Positions 17,782-25,656 of a stretch of 64,000 nt of DNA are shown here, piece after piece. The notes below the pieces were generated by a model, which was not told the DNA's origin, ran no database searches, and saw only the letters and a program-made list of their open reading frames with translations. Source of the stretch: Teichococcus oryzae (lineage in GTDB: Bacteria; Pseudomonadota; Alphaproteobacteria; Acetobacterales; Acetobacteraceae); assembly GCF_008386565.1 (NCBI RefSeq), contig NZ_VUKA01000003.1, forward strand, positions 124,001 to 188,000, in the 5' to 3' direction. Both the position numbers and the translations under genes were made by a program. How positions within the stretch are numbered: the first letter of the stretch is position 1; each line of letters opens with the position of its first letter.

Positions 17782-18167
17782 GCATCACGCTGGAGCGCGT
17801 CCTTTACGTCGAGGACGATGCCGATATCCGCACCCTGGCCGGCTTCGCGCTGAAGGCGGTGGGCCGCTTCACCCTGGAAGCCTGCGCCTCCGGCCAGGAG
17901 GCGCTGAACAAGGCGCCGGGCTTCGCGCCGCAGCTTTTCCTGCTGGATGTGATGATGCCCGGCATGGATGGCCCGACCACGCTGGGACGGCTGCGCGCCC
18001 TGCCCGGGCTCGGCGCCGTGCCGGCGATCTTCATGACCGCCAAGGTGCAGCCGCAGGAGGTGGAGCGCTACAAGGCGCTGGGTGGCCTGGACGTGATCTC
18101 GAAGCCCTTCGATCCGATGACCCTTTCCGCCAGCGTGCGTGCCATCTGGGAGCGGCGCCATGATTGA
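17778..18167 (+). CDS. Single-domain response regulator
   Basis: 129 residues consisting of one receiver domain and no output domain, like CheY or DivK. The acidic pocket is in YVEDDADIR, the phospho-acceptor is Asp57 in LFLLDVMMPGMDG, the conserved Thr is in IFMTAK, and the Lys is in VISKPFDP. It overlaps the hybrid kinase by 4 bases and the downstream cyclase start by 8 bases, so the three proteins are made together. It probably shuttles phosphate between the kinase and the Hpt domain of the next protein, or acts as an allosteric effector. Confidence 0.93.
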   Translation: MSITLERVLYVEDDADIRTLAGFALKAVGRFTLEACASGQEALNKAPGFAPQLFLLDVMMPGMDGPTTLGRLRALPGLGAVPAIFMTAKVQPQEVERYKALGGLDVISKPFDPMTLSASVRAIWERRHD

Positions 18168-19785
18168 TTCGGCCTCCATGGAAGCCGAGGCCCGGGATGC
18201 GCTGCGGCGCATGCGGGCCGATGGCGTGCGCCGCCTGGCCGAGCGCGTCGCCGACCTGACCACCGCCTGGAAGGCCCTGACCCTCCGCCCCTGGGACGCC
18301 GCCACCCGCGCCGGCATCAGCGAGCTGGCCTCGGGCGCGCATCGCCTGGCCGGGGCCGGCGGCACCTTCGGCTTCCCCGCCCTGTCCGCCGCCGCGGCGC
18401 CGCTGGAGCTGGTGCTGACCGGCCTCGCCGACAGCGCCGTCCCGGATGGGGAAAGGGTGAACCAGGCGCACAAGCTGGTCGCCGCCCTGACCGCCGCGCT
18501 GGAAGCCGGCACCGGCGCGATCGACGAGCCGCCGCCGGCCCTCACCGCGCCCGGCGAGGCCGCCGACCCGGTGCTGGTCTGCGCCGACGAGGCCGTGCAG
18601 CCCGGCCTCGCCGCGCTGATCAGCAATCTGGGCTATGCCGTGCTGCGCGGCGAGGCGCTGCCTCCCCCGGAGCAGCGCATGGCCACGGCCGTGCTGGACG
18701 CGGCGCTGCCGGATGCGCTGCGGATCGCCCGTGGCCTCGCCACGCGCTGCCCCGTGATCCTGCTGTCGGAGGAAACCGGCTTCGAGGCCCGGCTGGCCGC
18801 CGCCCGCGCCGGGGTGAACGCCATCGTCCCCAAGCCGCTGGAAACCAACGAGCTGGCCGACTGGCTCGATCAGTTCGCCGGCCATCGCCGCGAAGCCAGC
18901 CTGAGCATCCTGGTGGTGGATGACGACGTGGTGCTGGCGGAAACCTATGCCATGGCGCTGCGGCAGGCGGGCATGGAGGCGACCTCCATCAGCGACCCCT
19001 CCCGCGTGCTGGACGCCATCGCCAGCGTCACGCCCGACCTGGTGCTGATGGATCTGCAGATGCCCGACATCGATGGCATCGAGCTGGCGCGGGTGATCCG
19101 CCAGACCCGGCGCCACATGTCGCTGCCGTTGCTGTTTCTTTCGGCCGAGCAGGATGCGGCGCGGCAGATCCAGGCGCGGCGGCTGGGGGGCGACGATTTC
19201 ATCGTCAAGCCGGTGGATCTGGGGCGGCTCGCCACCGTGGTCCGGCTGCGGGCCGAGCGGGCGCGGGCGCTGCGCGCCATCATGGAAAGCGACAGCCTCA
19301 CCGGGCTGCTCAACCATGGCCGCTTCAAGGAAAGGCTGAGCCTGGAATTGCAGCGATGCCGGCGGGAAGGCGGCATTGTCAGCCTGACGCTGCTCGACCT
19401 CGACCATTTCAAGCAGATCAACGACCAGCACGGCCACCTGATGGGGGACCGCGTGATCCGCTCCCTGGCGCGCAGCCTGCAGAAGCGGCTGCGCCGCACG
19501 GACGTGATCGGCCGCTATGGCGGCGAGGAGTTCGCGGTGCTGCTGCTGGGCACGGAGGCGGAGGCGGCGCGGGCGGCCATCGACCAGGTGCGGCGGCGCT
19601 TCACCGCCCTGCCCTTCGAGACCGACAGTTCCCGCTTCACCGTGTCCTTCAGCGCCGGCATCGCCAGCAATGCCGGGCTGGACGGGCCGCGGGAAGCCGA
19701 AACGCTGATCGAGGCGGCGGATGCCGCGCTTTACGCCGCCAAGCGGGCCGGGCGCGGCTGTACCCGGCTGGCCGGGGAAGATTAG
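18160..19785 (+). CDS. Hpt-receiver-GGDEF diguanylate cyclase
   Basis: 541 residues from ATG 18160 (GGAG 7 bases upstream; the start lies inside the end of the receiver gene). Domains: an N-terminal Hpt helical bundle with His61 in GAHRLAGAGGTFGF; a degenerate receiver-like domain (about 130-240) that lacks the usual acidic pocket; a canonical receiver with ILVVDDDVVLAE and phospho-Asp in VLMDLQMPDIDG; and a C-terminal GGDEF domain with SLTGLLNHGRF and the active-site GGEEF at about 454. An RRTD motif five residues before GGEEF fits the c-di-GMP inhibitory I-site (RxxD). The protein should make c-di-GMP from GTP under phosphorelay control, with product feedback. It is the output of the three-gene cascade. 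Confidence 0.93.
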   Translation: MIDSASMEAEARDALRRMRADGVRRLAERVADLTTAWKALTLRPWDAATRAGISELASGAHRLAGAGGTFGFPALSAAAAPLELVLTGLADSAVPDGERVNQAHKLVAALTAALEAGTGAIDEPPPALTAPGEAADPVLVCADEAVQPGLAALISNLGYAVLRGEALPPPEQRMATAVLDAALPDALRIARGLATRCPVILLSEETGFEARLAAARAGVNAIVPKPLETNELADWLDQFAGHRREASLSILVVDDDVVLAETYAMALRQAGMEATSISDPSRVLDAIASVTPDLVLMDLQMPDIDGIELARVIRQTRRHMSLPLLFLSAEQDAARQIQARRLGGDDFIVKPVDLGRLATVVRLRAERARALRAIMESDSLTGLLNHGRFKERLSLELQRCRREGGIVSLTLLDLDHFKQINDQHGHLMGDRVIRSLARSLQKRLRRTDVIGRYGGEEFAVLLLGTEAEAARAAIDQVRRRFTALPFETDSSRFTVSFSAGIASNAGLDGPREAETLIEAADAALYAAKRAGRGCTRLAGED

Positions 19786-19854
19786 GGCCACCCGGTCTGG
19801 CGGAATCGCGCGGAAGGGTGAAGATGCCCTCCTTCCGCAGCGAAAGGACACGCC

Positions 19855-20397
19855 ATGCCGATCGACGAAGCCCTTCCCTTCATCCCGGTGTCGATCGCGG
19901 TGCTGACGGTTTCCGACACACGCGACCTGGACACCGACAAATCCGGGCAGATCCTGGCCGAGCGGGTCGCCGCCGCCGGCCACCGGCTGCATTCCCGCGC
20001 CCTGGTGCGCGATGACGCGGGCGAGATCGAGGCGGTGCTGCGCGGCTGGATCACCGATCCGGCGGTGGATGTCGGCATCACCACCGGCGGCACCGGCATC
20101 ACCGGCCGCGACGTGACCCCTGAGGCCTTCGACCGGGTTCTGGAAAAGCGGATCGAGGGCTTCGGCGAGCTGTTCCGCATGCTCAGCTACGCGAAGATCG
20201 GCACCTCGACGATCCAGTCCCGCGCCATCGGCGGCGTGGCGGGCGGCACCTACCTGTTCGCCCTGCCCGGCTCCTCCGGCGCGGTGAAGGATGGCTGGGA
20301 CGACATCCTGCGCTTCCAGCTCGATGCCCGGCACAAGCCCTGCAACCTGGTGGAGCTGATGCCGCGGCTGCAGGAGCATCTGCGCGCCCCGCAATGA
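19855..20397 (+). CDS. moaB: Molybdenum cofactor biosynthesis protein B
   Basis: 180 residues, the usual MoaB/MogA-like length. Motifs are SIAVLTVSDTRDLDTDKSG at the N-terminus, TTGGTGITGRDVTPEA with the nucleotide-binding GGTG loop, SRAIGGVAGGTYLFALPGS, and a closing KPCNLVELMPRL. MoaB adenylates molybdopterin, preparing it for molybdate insertion, in the cytoplasm. Start ATG 19855 is preceded by GAAAGGA. It stands alone here; no other moa/moe gene is visible, and the preceding GGDEF gene is 69 bases upstream and unrelated. It is convergent with the AsmA gene (28 bases between stops). Confidence 0.95.
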   Translation: MPIDEALPFIPVSIAVLTVSDTRDLDTDKSGQILAERVAAAGHRLHSRALVRDDAGEIEAVLRGWITDPAVDVGITTGGTGITGRDVTPEAFDRVLEKRIEGFGELFRMLSYAKIGTSTIQSRAIGGVAGGTYLFALPGSSGAVKDGWDDILRFQLDARHKPCNLVELMPRLQEHLRAPQ

Positions 20398-20425
20398 CCG
20401 GGCGGCGGGGTTCGGAAGGCGGGCC

Positions 20426-22339
20426 TCACTTGGCCCGGCGCACCAGCCCCTCGCACCGGTTGTCCTCGCCGATGCCAAGCTGGATGGTGGGCAGGATGGC
20501 CAGCGGCAGGGCGATGATGCCGAGCCCCACCGCGGCGCCGGCGCGGGCGCCCAGCTCCAGCACCTCCGGCCGCACCACCGGGTTGCTGAAGGTGCCGCGC
20601 AGCAGGATGTCGGTGGGCAGGGAGCCCACGGTGAAATGCTTGGCCTCGGTGCGCAGCGCGTAGTCGAGCTTCTCCGCCTTCAGGTCGATCTCGCCGCGGC
20701 CGGAGATCAGCGAATCCTCGGTGTCGATCAGCATCGTCCTGGTGGACACCGTGCCGCGGCGCAGCGCCATGTCGGCGATGAAGCATTGCACCCGGGTGCG
20801 GCTCGGCAGGCCCAGCGCCGAAAGGATGGCGTTGCCGATCTGCAGCCCCGACAGGTCCACCAGCAGGGCGGACAGGTTGCCCCCCGCCATGGCGAGGGTC
20901 AGCCCGCCATCGCCCTGCCCCAGCATTTCCGCGAGGCTGCGGCCCCGCGTCTCGATCCGGGCGCTGCCGCCGATGGCGCCCTGCCCCTCGCCCATCGGCG
21001 TCACGCCCATCAGCCGCGACAGGTCGACGCGCTGGAAATCCACCTTGCCTTTCAGCGCCAGCGCCTCGCCCGCCGGGGACAGGTCGAACTGGCTGTCGAT
21101 GCGGCCCTGGCCGACGCCGAAGCGCAGCGGATGCACGGCGATGGCGCCATCCACGATGTCGAGCTTCACATGCATGTTGTCGAGCGGCATGGCCTGGCCG
21201 CGGATCTGACCGGCGTCATAGGTCAGGTGGACATCGGCGAATTGCAGCCGCGGCACGCTAACTTTGGTATCCGGCAGCACCCGGCCACGGTTGGGCGCGG
21301 GTTCCGGCTTGCCTTTCGGCGCGCCGCCGATGAAGCCCGCCAGATCCTCCAGATCCACCCGGCGGGATTTCAGGGTTGCATTCACCACCGGGCGCGGATC
21401 GCGTGGCACCACGGCGATGGTGCCGTTGATATCGGTGTTGCCGAGCTTGCCGTCGATGTCGCTGAAACGGATGGCGCCATCGGCGTAGTCGAGCTTTCCG
21501 GCGAGGCGATAGGGCGGCGTGGCCGGGATCGGCACCCCGGTCAGCGGCGTCAGCAGGGCGGCGTCGGGGCCGGCGAAATCCAGCCGGATATTGGCGCCGC
21601 CGAAGCGCAGCGGGTCCTTCACCGTGCCATCCAGCGCCACCTCGGTCGGCCCGTTGGCGAGATTCAGCCGGATCGGCCAGGGGCTGTTCTCGTCCCGCAG
21701 GGACAGCACCGCGCCGCCCACCAGCTCGCCCGTGATCGGCTGGTCGGCATAGCGGCCTTCCGCCGTGACGTGGAGGCTGGCGGGCTGCCCTTCCGGCTCC
21801 CGCGTTTCCACCCGCAGCTGCATGTCGGAGCGCAGCGGCGCCAGCTGCGCATGCACCCGCCCGTCCCGCACGCGCAATGCGCCGATCTCCGGCAAGGCGG
21901 ACGGGGCGCCGTCCGCGGGGGGCTGACCGTCCGCATCGGCGCGGCCGCTGCCGAAGGTGTAGTTGTTGTCGCGCTCCGCCCGGGCGATTAGGTTCACCAT
22001 CGGCTGGTCAACCGTGATGTCGGGGATCACGATGCGGCGGCTGCGGATGAACTCCGCCACATCGATCCGCACCGCGAGCCGCGGCACGATGGCCAGGGGC
22101 TGGTCGTCCGGATAGCCTTCGGGGCTGGCGATCCGCAGATCGCCCACCACCAGCTCGGTCACCCGGCCCAGATCGACATCGAGATCCCCGATGGTGACCG
22201 GCCGGCCCAGCGCCGCGCTGGCCTGCCGCTCGACCAGCGGGATGAACCAAGCCCAGGACCAGACCGCGACCAGCACCACCAGGGCCAGCACTGGCACTCC
22301 GGTCCAGAGCATGACGCGACGCAGCCGTGGCGAGGCCAT
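20426..22339 (-). CDS. AsmA-family envelope protein
   Basis: 637 residues. An N-terminal signal anchor (LALVVLVAVWSWAWFI, about 17-35) is followed by the AsmA N-terminal domain (VERQASAALGRPVTIGDLDVDLG) and a long beta-rich region with repeated D/G-rich strands. The C-terminal domain has the RVDLSRLMGV and LAMAGGNLSALLVDLSGLQIG segments typical of AsmA/AsmA-like DUF748 proteins. The extended beta-groove of this family is thought to carry phospholipids between inner and outer membrane. The C terminus (about 600-625) is hydrophobic. A hairpin lies between it and the ankyrin gene upstream, so it may be transcribed separately. Confidence 0.9.
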   Translation of the reverse strand: MASPRLRRVMLWTGVPVLALVVLVAVWSWAWFIPLVERQASAALGRPVTIGDLDVDLGRVTELVVGDLRIASPEGYPDDQPLAIVPRLAVRIDVAEFIRSRRIVIPDITVDQPMVNLIARAERDNNYTFGSGRADADGQPPADGAPSALPEIGALRVRDGRVHAQLAPLRSDMQLRVETREPEGQPASLHVTAEGRYADQPITGELVGGAVLSLRDENSPWPIRLNLANGPTEVALDGTVKDPLRFGGANIRLDFAGPDAALLTPLTGVPIPATPPYRLAGKLDYADGAIRFSDIDGKLGNTDINGTIAVVPRDPRPVVNATLKSRRVDLEDLAGFIGGAPKGKPEPAPNRGRVLPDTKVSVPRLQFADVHLTYDAGQIRGQAMPLDNMHVKLDIVDGAIAVHPLRFGVGQGRIDSQFDLSPAGEALALKGKVDFQRVDLSRLMGVTPMGEGQGAIGGSARIETRGRSLAEMLGQGDGGLTLAMAGGNLSALLVDLSGLQIGNAILSALGLPSRTRVQCFIADMALRRGTVSTRTMLIDTEDSLISGRGEIDLKAEKLDYALRTEAKHFTVGSLPTDILLRGTFSNPVVRPEVLELGARAGAAVGLGIIALPLAILPTIQLGIGEDNRCEGLVRRAK

Positions 22340-22417
22340 GATCCGGCTCCTTCTCCCGCTACGGCCGACCGAGGACGCCCTGAGCGGGGGCCGGCCATCA
22401 GAAAGAAAGGCCGGGGC

Positions 22418-22436
22418 GGCCGCATTGGTTGCGGCC
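22418..22436 (-). terminator. Hairpin between the ankyrin and AsmA genes
   Basis: GGCCGCA (22418-22424) pairs with TGCGGCC (22430-22436), loop TTGGT. It lies just after the ankyrin-gene stop on the minus strand and is followed there by a pyrimidine stretch containing CCTTTCTTTC. Termination is plausible but not certain. Confidence 0.45.
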
Positions 22437-22444
22437 CGGCGGGT

Positions 22445-23053
22445 TCACCCGCCGCTGGGGCGGCCCGCGTCGAAGCCAAGGAAGCCCTTGTCGGGGCGCG
22501 GCGTTCCACCATCGGCGGCCCGGGCAGGGGCCACCGCCTGCGGCGCCGGGCGCGGCGCGGCGGCGGCGCGGCCGGGCATCATCTGCGGCGATGGCGCGGC
22601 CAGCGGCACGTTGCGCGCGGCCGCCGAGCTGGCCGGGGCCGGCGGCGGCGCCCCGACCACCATGGGCCGGTTCGACAACAGGAAGAAGGTGATCTCGCTG
22701 CGGCTCTGGTCCACCGAGGATTCCAGCGGCGTCAGGCCCAGGGCATTGCGCGCGTTGAGGTCGGCGCCGCGCGCCATGGCGTCCCGCGCGGCCCCCAGGT
22801 CGCCCCGGTCGATGGCGTCGAACAGCGCGTCATTGGGCCCGAGGTTCTGGCCGGGCTCGGCCGGGATCGGCGCCGGCGTCCTGCGCGCGGCCAGGCCCGG
22901 CAGCGCCGGAGCATCCCGCCGGGCCGCCGCCGCCGGGGCATCCGGCGTGATCGGCCCGCGCAGCCCGCCATCCAGTGGCGATTGCGCCAGGACGGGCGAG
23001 GTCAGGCCCAGAAGGCCGGCAACAAGGAGCGGAACGGTGCTGGAGGAGCGCAT
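22445..23053 (-). CDS. Secreted protein with ankyrin repeats
   Basis: 202 residues. A signal peptide (LLVAGLLGLTSPVLAQ, cleavage near residue 24) is followed by a Pro/Ala/Arg-rich segment, then one and a half ankyrin-type repeats (about 73-128: NDALFDAIDRGDLGAARDAM, then ADLNARNALGLTPLESSV), then a Pro/Ala-rich tail. Ankyrin repeats mediate protein contacts; a periplasmic location is implied by the signal. No partner or function can be assigned. It is on the same strand as AsmA and the lipoprotein, 50 bases below the latter, and may be co-transcribed with it. Confidence 0.7.
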   Translation of the reverse strand: MRSSSTVPLLVAGLLGLTSPVLAQSPLDGGLRGPITPDAPAAAARRDAPALPGLAARRTPAPIPAEPGQNLGPNDALFDAIDRGDLGAARDAMARGADLNARNALGLTPLESSVDQSRSEITFFLLSNRPMVVGAPPPAPASSAAARNVPLAAPSPQMMPGRAAAAPRPAPQAVAPARAADGGTPRPDKGFLGFDAGRPSGG

Positions 23054-23103
23054 GGCGACTTCTTAAAGCAGAACCCGGCGGAAAGGGAACCGTGGCGAGG
23101 TGC

Positions 23104-23451
23104 TCAGCGGCAGCCCTCGCCGCGCGCGGCATAGCTTTCGACCCGTCCGGCGCGCAGGGTGAAGGTCAGGTCGCAGCGCTCCACGGCATAGGTGGAAGGC
23201 GTCATCCATGGCCGGCGATACCATCCGCCATAGCCCCAGGGATCGCCGGGAAGCAGGATGGTGCGGTGCTGCTCGAACTGCAGGAAACGCCGCCCCTCGA
23301 CCTCATAGGTGCGCACCGGCACGCCCAGGCGCGCCACCACATCCCCCTCGCTTTGGCCGATAAAGGTGGCAAGCTGCTGATCGAGGGTCGGGCCGGTGGC
23401 GCAGGCGGCGACCAGCACCACAGGCAAGGCGAGCATCAGGCGGCGCATCAT
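23104..23451 (-). CDS. Small lipoprotein of unknown function
   Basis: 115 residues from ATG 23451, with GGAGGAA 4 bases upstream (the adjacent ATG 23448 is equally possible). The signal MMRRLMLALPVVLVAAC ends in lipobox VAAC at about residue 17. The mature part contains QLATFIGQSEGDVVARLGVP and then YEVEGRRFLQFEQ. This resembles the short fold (SmpA/OmlA-like, helix then sheet) found in many small outer-membrane-associated lipoproteins of alphaproteobacteria. A Gly/Tyr/Trp-rich loop (GDPWGYGGWYRRPW) follows, with two Cys near the C terminus. The function is unknown; it is separated by 28 bases from the downstream membrane-protein gene on the same strand. Confidence 0.7.
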   Translation of the reverse strand: MMRRLMLALPVVLVAACATGPTLDQQLATFIGQSEGDVVARLGVPVRTYEVEGRRFLQFEQHRTILLPGDPWGYGGWYRRPWMTPSTYAVERCDLTFTLRAGRVESYAARGEGCR

Positions 23452-23527
23452 CAGATTCCTCCAGGAACACTCAGATAAGCGCCGGAACATGGCGGCCAAG
23501 TGGCGGTCGCGCCGGCATGGCGCGGCC

Positions 23528-25612
23528 TCAGCGCCCTTCCCGGCGCCAGGCCACCAGCGCCAGCCCCAGCACCAGCGGCAGCGCCAGCCAGGGCGGCAGC
23601 AGCGGCAGGGCGGCGATGCCGGTCACCAGATGGTCCTCGTTGCGGCGCAGCCCGATCCAGCTCGCCCCGGCGGCGTCGCGGCCGGCCGCGACCCGGCGCA
23701 GTTCCGGCACCGCCGGACGCTCCGTGGTGCCGAGCCAGTGCGCGCTGCCGCCGGTGGCCCCGGTCACGGCGGCGGCCCGCCCGGCATCGGCGCGCAGATC
23801 CGCCATCTCGGGCGGGTTGGCTGCTGCGGCGGCGGCGAAGGCGCTGCGGCGGCCATCGCTGGCCTGCCACACGCCCGGCTGGCCCGCGGGCAGCGCCAGG
23901 ACGGAGCGGCCACCCGGCCCGGCCTCGGCACGGGCGCGGCGCGTGGTGCCGTCCGGCGCGGTGATGGTGATCTCGGGTGGCGGCCCCGCCTCGACGGAGC
24001 GGCGCGTGACCTGCAGCATACCGCCTTCGATGCGGGCCGTCAGGTCCTCCTCCTCCAGTTCCGGCTCCTTCATCAGCCAGTGGGCGGCGCGGCGCAGCAG
24101 CTCGGCCTGCGGCCCGCCGCCATCATGGCCGCGCGACCAAAGCCAGATCTGGTCCGACAGCAGCAGGGCGACACGTCCTTCCCCCACCCGGTCGAGCTGC
24201 AGCAGCGGCGCACCATCCGGGCTGTCCATCACCGTGACGCCGCTTTGCGGCTCGGCCCGCAGGTGGCGGTACCAATGGCCCCAGGAGGCCTGGGCATTGC
24301 CCTGGTTGGCGCCGGACAGCCCCTCGGTGACGGGATGGCGGGCGCCGGCCGCGGTGACATGCGGGCGGAAGGCGCCTTCCGCCACCGCCGCCTGGCCGGA
24401 CAAGGGGCGGGCCGGCAGGACCTGCCCCAGCGGCGTGGCGGCCAGGCTGCCGGCGCCGATGAATTCCGGCCCCGCCGACATCAGCAGCGCGCCGCCCGAT
24501 CGGACGTAATCGGCGATGTTACGCAGGTAAAGCGGCGGCAGGATGCCGCGATTGGAGAAGCGGTCGAACACGATCAGGTCGAATTCGCGCAGCTTCACCT
24601 GGAACAGCTCCCGCACCGGGAAGGCGATCAGCGCCAGCTCGTTCAGCGGCGTCAGGTCGTCCTTCTCCGGCGGGCGGAGAATGGTGAAATGGACAAGGTC
24701 CACATTCGGGTCGGCCTTCAGCAGCCGCCGCCAAGTGCGCTCGCCCGAATGCGGCTCGCCGGACACCAGCAGCACCCGCAGCCGGTCGCGCACGCCGTTC
24801 ACCGTCACCACCGCGCGGTTGTTGAGCGGCGACACCTCGCCCTGCCGCTCCTCGGCGGTCAGCTCGATGACGGAGGGGCCGCCCCGCTCCACCGGCAGGG
24901 TGATGCGGTGTTCCCGCCCAACGGGCACGCTTTCCACGCGAGGCGGCGCGCCGTCGCGGCGCAGCGTCAGCCGCACCGCACCACCGGGCTGGGTGGCGCC
25001 CAGATCCTCCACCGCCACGCGCAGCTCGACGTCACGGCCGACGATGCCGTAGCCCGGCGCCTCGATGACACGGATGCGGCGGTCGGTCTCCCCGGCGCGG
25101 CCCGGCAGCACCAGGTGCAACGGCGCCTCGAAGGAAGGCTGCGCCGGCACGTCATGCGCCTGCCCGTCGGTCAGCGCGATCACGCCCGCGAGGCGCGCGC
25201 GCGGAATGTCCGCCAGCGCGCGGTCGATGGCGGAAAACAGCCGCGTGCCCTGCTGCCCGCCTTCCGGCAGGTCCACCACCCGCAATTCCAGGTCGGGGAT
25301 GCGGGAGGCTGCTTCCTCGATCGCCTGCCGCGCCGCGTCGAGCTGCGCGGCGCGCGGGCCGATGCGCGCCGAATCGCTGCGGTCCTGCACCAGCAGGGCG
25401 ATGTCCGGGCGGATTTCCCGCGTTTCCTCCACCAGCCGCGGATTGGCCAGGGCCAGAAGGAGCACGACGAAGGACAGCGCCCGCCAGCCGGTGCCGCGCG
25501 CCCGGCGCCACAGCGCCACGCCCAGCGCCAGCAGCGCCACCGCACCCAGCGCCAGCAGCAGCCAGGGCGGCAGGATGGGGGCGAAATCGAGGCCGGCGAT
25601 CGCCTGGCGCAT
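23528..25612 (-). CDS. Large membrane protein with class-I glutamine-amidotransferase-like domain (MoxR operon)
   Basis: 694 residues. Two N-terminal hydrophobic helices (about 14-34 and 45-57) precede a vWA-like region with DIALLVQDRSDSAR, then beta-sandwich segments. A GATase1-like domain (about 270-500) contains VRVLLVSGEPHSGERTWRRLL, FDLIVFDRFSNRGILPP and YVRSGGALLMSAGPE. A further beta region and one C-terminal transmembrane helix follow. The expected catalytic Cys-His pair is not evident, so the domain is probably non-enzymatic. It is the last gene of the MoxR-DUF58-DUF4159 cluster, 44 bases after the DUF4159 gene, and is likely part of the same membrane complex. Confidence 0.75.
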   Translation of the reverse strand: MRQAIAGLDFAPILPPWLLLALGAVALLALGVALWRRARGTGWRALSFVVLLLALANPRLVEETREIRPDIALLVQDRSDSARIGPRAAQLDAARQAIEEAASRIPDLELRVVDLPEGGQQGTRLFSAIDRALADIPRARLAGVIALTDGQAHDVPAQPSFEAPLHLVLPGRAGETDRRIRVIEAPGYGIVGRDVELRVAVEDLGATQPGGAVRLTLRRDGAPPRVESVPVGREHRITLPVERGGPSVIELTAEERQGEVSPLNNRAVVTVNGVRDRLRVLLVSGEPHSGERTWRRLLKADPNVDLVHFTILRPPEKDDLTPLNELALIAFPVRELFQVKLREFDLIVFDRFSNRGILPPLYLRNIADYVRSGGALLMSAGPEFIGAGSLAATPLGQVLPARPLSGQAAVAEGAFRPHVTAAGARHPVTEGLSGANQGNAQASWGHWYRHLRAEPQSGVTVMDSPDGAPLLQLDRVGEGRVALLLSDQIWLWSRGHDGGGPQAELLRRAAHWLMKEPELEEEDLTARIEGGMLQVTRRSVEAGPPPEITITAPDGTTRRARAEAGPGGRSVLALPAGQPGVWQASDGRRSAFAAAAAANPPEMADLRADAGRAAAVTGATGGSAHWLGTTERPAVPELRRVAAGRDAAGASWIGLRRNEDHLVTGIAALPLLPPWLALPLVLGLALVAWRREGR

Positions 25613-25656
25613 GGGTTCGCTCCTTTACGGCCGCGGGCCGGATGCGGGCATGGCGC

